Shown: piece by piece, positions 59,640 to 64,000 of the stretch
How positions within the stretch are numbered: the first letter of the stretch is position 1
Layout of the letters: every line of letters starts with the position of its first letter
Origin: Bacteroidota bacterium
GTDB lineage: Bacteria > Bacteroidota > Bacteroidia > UKL13-3
NCBI GenBank assembly: GCA_013298895.1
Contig: JAAFJM010000016.1
Location: 1-64,000 of the forward strand
Length of the DNA: 64,000 nt
Direction of reading: 5' to 3'
The notes under the pieces: generated by a model
Databases searched by the model: none
Seen by the model: the letters and a program-made list of their open reading frames with translations, nothing else
Told to the model about the DNA's origin: nothing
Position numbers and translations under genes: made by a program

Positions 59640-60428
59640 GTGAAAAATACTTTTTTTATAACATTGCTACTGGTTTTTAGCTTAAATGCTTGCGCACCAA
59701 AGCTTACACTTACCAATACCCAAACTCAAAACATTAAAATTAACAAAGACTCGCTGCAAATGCGAGATGAGTTGGCTTTTAAAACTATTGCGCCATACAA
59801 GGCTAGACTTGATAGTTCTATGAACGAAGTTTTGTGTTACAATAACCAAGACTTGAAAAAGGATTTACCCGAAGGAACTCTGGGCAACTTTGTTTGCGAT
59901 GAATTGATGGCATTTGCTTATAAACAAATGAATTTTTTATCATTAACAAATAAACTAAATGCTAATATAGGACCTCGATTTTGTGTTTATAATAATGGGG
60001 GCTTACGTGTTGGGAGCATTGCCAAAGGCAATATAACCGTTGGTAAAATATTTGAATTAGCTCCATTCGATAATGAATTAGTAGTGGTAGCTTTAGAAGG
60101 TAAATATTGTAAACAATTATTTGATTTAATTGCTCAGAACAATGGTGCCCCTTGCTCTAAAGAATTGCGTTTTGATATTGAAAACAATAAAGCTGTAAAT
60201 ATTACCATCAATGATCAACCATTTGATGAAAATGCAGTTTATAATATTCTTACAAACGATTATGTGGCAAGCGGTGGCGACAAAACAGAACCAATGAAAC
60301 ATGCCAAATCAGTTACATCGTTAAATTTAATGGTGCGTGAGGCATTGATACAACAATTACGAGTTAGAACAAGAGACAAACAAACAATAAATGCAGTTTT
60401 AGATGGAAGAATTAAACAAATCAAATAG
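59640..60428 (+). CDS. 5'-nucleotidase C-terminal domain protein (GTG start, lipoprotein)
   Basis: Lipobox FSLNACAP; GTLGNFVCDELM, VYNNGGLRVGSIAKGNITVGKIFELAPFDNELVVVALEG, NILTNDYVASGGDKTEPM. Confidence 0.9.
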   Translation: MKNTFFITLLLVFSLNACAPKLTLTNTQTQNIKINKDSLQMRDELAFKTIAPYKARLDSSMNEVLCYNNQDLKKDLPEGTLGNFVCDELMAFAYKQMNFLSLTNKLNANIGPRFCVYNNGGLRVGSIAKGNITVGKIFELAPFDNELVVVALEGKYCKQLFDLIAQNNGAPCSKELRFDIENNKAVNITINDQPFDENAVYNILTNDYVASGGDKTEPMKHAKSVTSLNLMVREALIQQLRVRTRDKQTINAVLDGRIKQIK

Positions 60429-61353
60429 ACGCGATTTTATAAAACAATCGGGCATTTTATTGGCGGGTTCTGCTTTTATGGCTTCGCCAATTAATCAATT
60501 ATTGGCAGCTAACAGTACTACCAAATTAACCATTTTACATACCAATGACTGGCACAGCCGCATTGAACCATTTGATAAAACAGATAAAAACAATGCAGGA
60601 ATGGGTGGAGCAGAATTTAGAGCTGCGCTGATAAAAAAATACCGAGCAGAAAACGAAAATGTATTGCTACTTGATGCTGGAGATATATTTCAAGGCACAC
60701 CCTACTTTAATTTTTATGGTGGCGAATTAGAATATAAACTAATGAGTCAAATGGGTTACGATTGTGTAACACTTGGAAACCACGATTTCGATAATGGAAT
60801 AGATGGTTTATTTAAACAAATGCCACATGCCACCTTCGATTTTGTGAACTGTAATTACGATTTTAAAGATACACTGCTTGAAAACAAAGTTTTGCCGTAT
60901 AAAATTTATAAAAAAGGGGGTTTAAAAATTGGTGTTACCGGAGTTGGAATCGAATTAAAAGGCTTGGTTCCTGAAAAATTATTTGGCAAAATTAAATACA
61001 ACGACCCTGTAGAAAATTTAAATAAAGTAGCTGCTTATTTAAAACAAGAAAAAAAGTGTGATTTAGTAATTTGCTTATCTCACCTTGGTTATAATTATAA
61101 AGAAGATAAAATTGGCGATTTAAGTCTTGCTCCGCAAACCAAACATGTAGATTTAATAATTGGTGGTCATACGCACACATTTTTAAAAGAACCAACTTTG
61201 GTAAAAAACGCAGTTGGAAAAGAGGTGATAGTAAACCAGGTTGGTTGGGCAGGTTTGGCACTTGGTAAAATAGATTTCATTTTCAACAGCCAAAAAATCA
61301 ACGGGTTTATGCACACTTCAAATAATGTTGATATTGTAGATACAAACATATAA
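60403..61353 (+). CDS. 5'-nucleotidase N-terminal metallophosphatase domain protein
   Basis: ILHTNDWHSRIEPF, LLDAGDIFQGTPYFNFYGGE, TLGNHDFDNGIDG, GGHTHTFL; Tat-like NRRDFIKQSGILLAGSAF. Confidence 0.93.
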   Translation: MEELNKSNRRDFIKQSGILLAGSAFMASPINQLLAANSTTKLTILHTNDWHSRIEPFDKTDKNNAGMGGAEFRAALIKKYRAENENVLLLDAGDIFQGTPYFNFYGGELEYKLMSQMGYDCVTLGNHDFDNGIDGLFKQMPHATFDFVNCNYDFKDTLLENKVLPYKIYKKGGLKIGVTGVGIELKGLVPEKLFGKIKYNDPVENLNKVAAYLKQEKKCDLVICLSHLGYNYKEDKIGDLSLAPQTKHVDLIIGGHTHTFLKEPTLVKNAVGKEVIVNQVGWAGLALGKIDFIFNSQKINGFMHTSNNVDIVDTNI

Positions 61354-61602
61354 TGTTGAAAACATAGTGTTGTCAAGGCTTTGCAACTGTTTGATTATCA
61401 TATTTTATATTTAATTTGTATCATTGGGTAATGCACATTTTGCAAACAAATTGTTATCTATTTTGCAACAAAAAAATAACGTAAAAATATTTGTGGCTAT
61501 AAATCAGCACCAAAAGTTTTTTTTACCACAATTCGGATAATATTGTTGAAAAAAACTTTTTAGTGTAAACTTTTTAACACACTTTTACAGTCGGAAAAAG
61601 GT

Positions 61603-63048
61603 ATGAATATTATGAGTGAACAGTCGTGTGAAACAGTGTGGAATAATTGCTTGAAATTGATTCAAGATAATGTGAACCCTCAAAGCTTTAGAACTTGGTT
61701 TGAGCCAATCAAACCCATCAAATTAGAAAATAAAATCCTTACTATTCAAGTTCCTAGCCAGTTTTTTTACGAATGGTTAGAAGAACATTATGTAAGTTTA
61801 TTGAAAAAAACTTTAAAACAAATTTTAGGTACAGGTGCGCGATTAGAATACAACATTATAGTTGAAAACGGTACATCTAACTCAAATCCTTATATAGTAA
61901 ATTTACCTGGTAGTCAAAGTTCGAAAATGGACTCGCAAGAGGCTGGTTTAGGAATGGCTATGAATGCTAATATCAAAAACCCATTTGTAATTCCAGGTTT
62001 AAAAAAGGTAAATATTGATGCCAATTTAAATCATAACCTAACTTTTGATAATTATATTGAAGGAGATAACAACCGCCTAGCCAGAGCAGCGGGAATGTCG
62101 GTGGCTTCTAAGCCCGGTGGAACTGCCTTTAATCCATTGATGTTTTTTGGTGAAACGGGTATGGGTAAAACCCATTTAGTACACGCTATTGGTAATATGG
62201 TTAAACAAAACAATAAAAATAAAATTGTATTGTATGTACCTATTGAAAAATTTACCAATCAGTTTGTAGAAGCTATTCGTAATAACTCAAATCAAGATTT
62301 TTTAAACTACTACCAACAAGTAGATGTGTTGATTGTGGATGATGTTCAGTTCTTGGAAAATAAACAAAAAACACAAGAAATTTTCTTTACTATATTTAAC
62401 CATTTACATCAACAAGGTAAACAACTAATTTTAACCAGTGATAGAGCTCCAAAAGACTTAAAAGGTATGGACGAGCGTTTATTAAGTAGGTTTAAATGGG
62501 GCTTATCGGCCGACATACAGTCGCCTGATTTTGAAACTCGTTTGGCTATTTTAGAACATATGATGTATAATGATGGTATTAACTTACATAGAGATGTGGT
62601 AGAATATGTAGCACATAATATCAATACAAATGTGCGCGAATTACAAGGTGCTTTGGTTAGTTTGTTAGCACAATCATCGTTAAACAAAAAAGAAGTAACC
62701 CTTGATTTGGCTAAGCAAATTTTGAAAAACTTTGTGAAGAACAATACACGTGAAATTTCAATTGAATTTATTCAGAAATTAGTTTGTGATTATTTTACCA
62801 TTCCGGTAGAACAAGTAAAATCGAAAACCAGAAAACGCGAAATAGTTCAAGCTCGTCAAATAAGCATGTACTATGCAAAAGATTTAACCAAATCATCGTT
62901 AAAAACCATTGGAATGCACTTTGGTGGTCGCGATCACTCAACAGTAATTCATGCTTGCCAAACGGTTAACGATTTAATGGAAACTGACAAGAAATTCAGA
63001 GCCGATATTGAAGAAATTGGCAAAAGAATAAAAATGAATTTAGTTTAA
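61603..63048 (+). CDS. dnaA: Chromosomal replication initiator protein DnaA (start probably 61612)
   Basis: FFGETGMGKTHLVHAIGN Walker A, VLIVDDVQFLENK Walker B, GGRDHSTVIHACQTV signature. Confidence 0.98.
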   Translation: MNIMSEQSCETVWNNCLKLIQDNVNPQSFRTWFEPIKPIKLENKILTIQVPSQFFYEWLEEHYVSLLKKTLKQILGTGARLEYNIIVENGTSNSNPYIVNLPGSQSSKMDSQEAGLGMAMNANIKNPFVIPGLKKVNIDANLNHNLTFDNYIEGDNNRLARAAGMSVASKPGGTAFNPLMFFGETGMGKTHLVHAIGNMVKQNNKNKIVLYVPIEKFTNQFVEAIRNNSNQDFLNYYQQVDVLIVDDVQFLENKQKTQEIFFTIFNHLHQQGKQLILTSDRAPKDLKGMDERLLSRFKWGLSADIQSPDFETRLAILEHMMYNDGINLHRDVVEYVAHNINTNVRELQGALVSLLAQSSLNKKEVTLDLAKQILKNFVKNNTREISIEFIQKLVCDYFTIPVEQVKSKTRKREIVQARQISMYYAKDLTKSSLKTIGMHFGGRDHSTVIHACQTVNDLMETDKKFRADIEEIGKRIKMNLV

Positions 63049-63066
63049 GATAATATCTAATAAAAC

Positions 63067-63103
63067 AAAAATCCTGTTTGGTCAAGCTAAACAGGATTTT
63101 TTT
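63067..63103 (+). terminator. dnaA terminator
   Basis: AAAATCCTGTTT / AAACAGGATTTTTTT hairpin. Confidence 0.85.
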
Positions 63104-63225
63104 ATTGGTATAAAATACAAAGTTGGTTCTCTAAAAATACATTTTACAAACAAAAATTCCTGCAATAACACAAACAAAGTCTACCAAAAGCATAATGCTT
63201 AAAGTATAGCGACTGTCTTTAATAT

Positions 63226-64000
63226 TTACACTGCTGTTACAAAACCTATAACCACTAAATTAATCAAGTTAATTCGCTGTTTGATACTTACAAAAATTAA
63301 AGCTGCCAATGTCCCCACAAACGAAGTAATAATAGTTGGTAACATAATATCTGAAGGGTTTACCGCATTTTGCGCAGCTCTGTAACCAATTATGGAGGTT
63401 GGAATTAAAGTTAAACCCGCAGCATGCAAACACAAAAACATAATTTGACTATTGGAAGCCTTTTCTTTATCGGCATTTACCTCTTGCATGCTTTCCATGG
63501 CTTTTAAACCAAAAGGAGTTGCAGCATTATCTAATCCTAAAAAATTAGCGGCAAAATTCATGGTCATAAAACCATAAGCTGCATGCCCTTTGGGCAATTC
63601 AGGAAATATTTTAACAAAAAATGGTGTTAATACTTTAGCCAATTTGGTAATGGCATTCGAATCGTTTAATAAATGCAACAAACCACAGAAAAAAGTTAAG
63701 TAACCAATTAAGGGCAACCAAATATCGATAATGGTATTTTTACAGGTAACAAAAATGCCATCAGCCGATTGTTTGCCTTTACAAACTTCTACTATTCCGT
63801 TGTCTAAAAGCCTGTAAACGGTATCGTTTTGAGCAAAACCGATAGCTTTATTTAATTGTATATTTGCAAATAAAACCGAATCAGTTTGTTGAAAATGGCT
63901 TGCTTGAAATTCAGCCACCACCAAAGCATCATTTTGTTTTCCATTAACCAACTGGCCAAGGTTATACATTTGGTTGCTGCCAAGCATATAAAAAATAAAA
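63226..64000 (-). CDS. Nucleoside recognition (SpmA/SpmB-like) membrane protein, frame open to window edge
   Basis: MTMNFAANFLGLDNAATPFGLKAMESMQ and FLCLHAAGLTLIPTSIIGYRA motifs; frame has no stop between 63987 and 64000, so the true start may lie outside. Confidence 0.88.
   Translation of the reverse strand, partial: FIFYMLGSNQMYNLGQLVNGKQNDALVVAEFQASHFQQTDSVLFANIQLNKAIGFAQNDTVYRLLDNGIVEVCKGKQSADGIFVTCKNTIIDIWLPLIGYLTFFCGLLHLLNDSNAITKLAKVLTPFFVKIFPELPKGHAAYGFMTMNFAANFLGLDNAATPFGLKAMESMQEVNADKEKASNSQIMFLCLHAAGLTLIPTSIIGYRAAQNAVNPSDIMLPTIITSFVGTLAALIFVSIKQRINLINLVVIGFVTAV

Noticed and set aside
60992-61376. Minus ORFs antisense to the metallophosphatase
   Set aside because: No domain signal; the opposite-strand gene has all expected motifs.
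61354-61602. Possible oriC upstream of dnaA
   Set aside because: No clear TTATCCACA-type DnaA boxes by eye (only weak TGTGGCTAT/TTATCTATT variants); GC-skew over the whole genome would be needed.
1-64000. CRISPR arrays, transposases, prophage or toxin-antitoxin loci
   Set aside because: No regularly spaced repeats, no IS/phage proteins in the translations; the Mom-like gene alone is insufficient.

Overview
Typical AT-rich Bacteroidota chromosome segment, densely packed. Features recognisable by translation include dnaA, accD, thyA, recR, nadK, an NADP-type isocitrate dehydrogenase, a class I aldolase (fbaB type), arginine decarboxylase, a split transketolase, nucleotide-sugar genes (ugd, UDP-xylose synthase, rfbA), a CpsB/YwqE-type phosphatase and a glycan-decoration cluster at 25.5-33.0 kb. 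One tRNA-Val(TAC), several clear terminator hairpins and several Bacteroidota-type promoters (TTTG-N19/20-TAnnTTTG) are visible. I saw no CRISPR array, transposase, prophage or rRNA. The best candidate for an under-described system is at 7.8-12.0 kb: a small secreted protein, a LytS-type histidine kinase, a LytTR response regulator and a lipoprotein made of five starch-binding-like (CBM20/48-like) repeats. These genes are tightly packed on one strand, with a 21-bp-period direct repeat upstream that resembles a LytTR operator. Other points worth a second look: transketolase halves separated by a VWA protein and a lipoprotein; a 5'-nucleotidase split into two genes in reversed order; a tandem lipoprotein paralog pair with a diverged core; a Mom/GNAT-like protein in the glycan cluster; and a heptamer repeat upstream of an aldehyde dehydrogenase. 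All product names are from reading translations; no database search was run.
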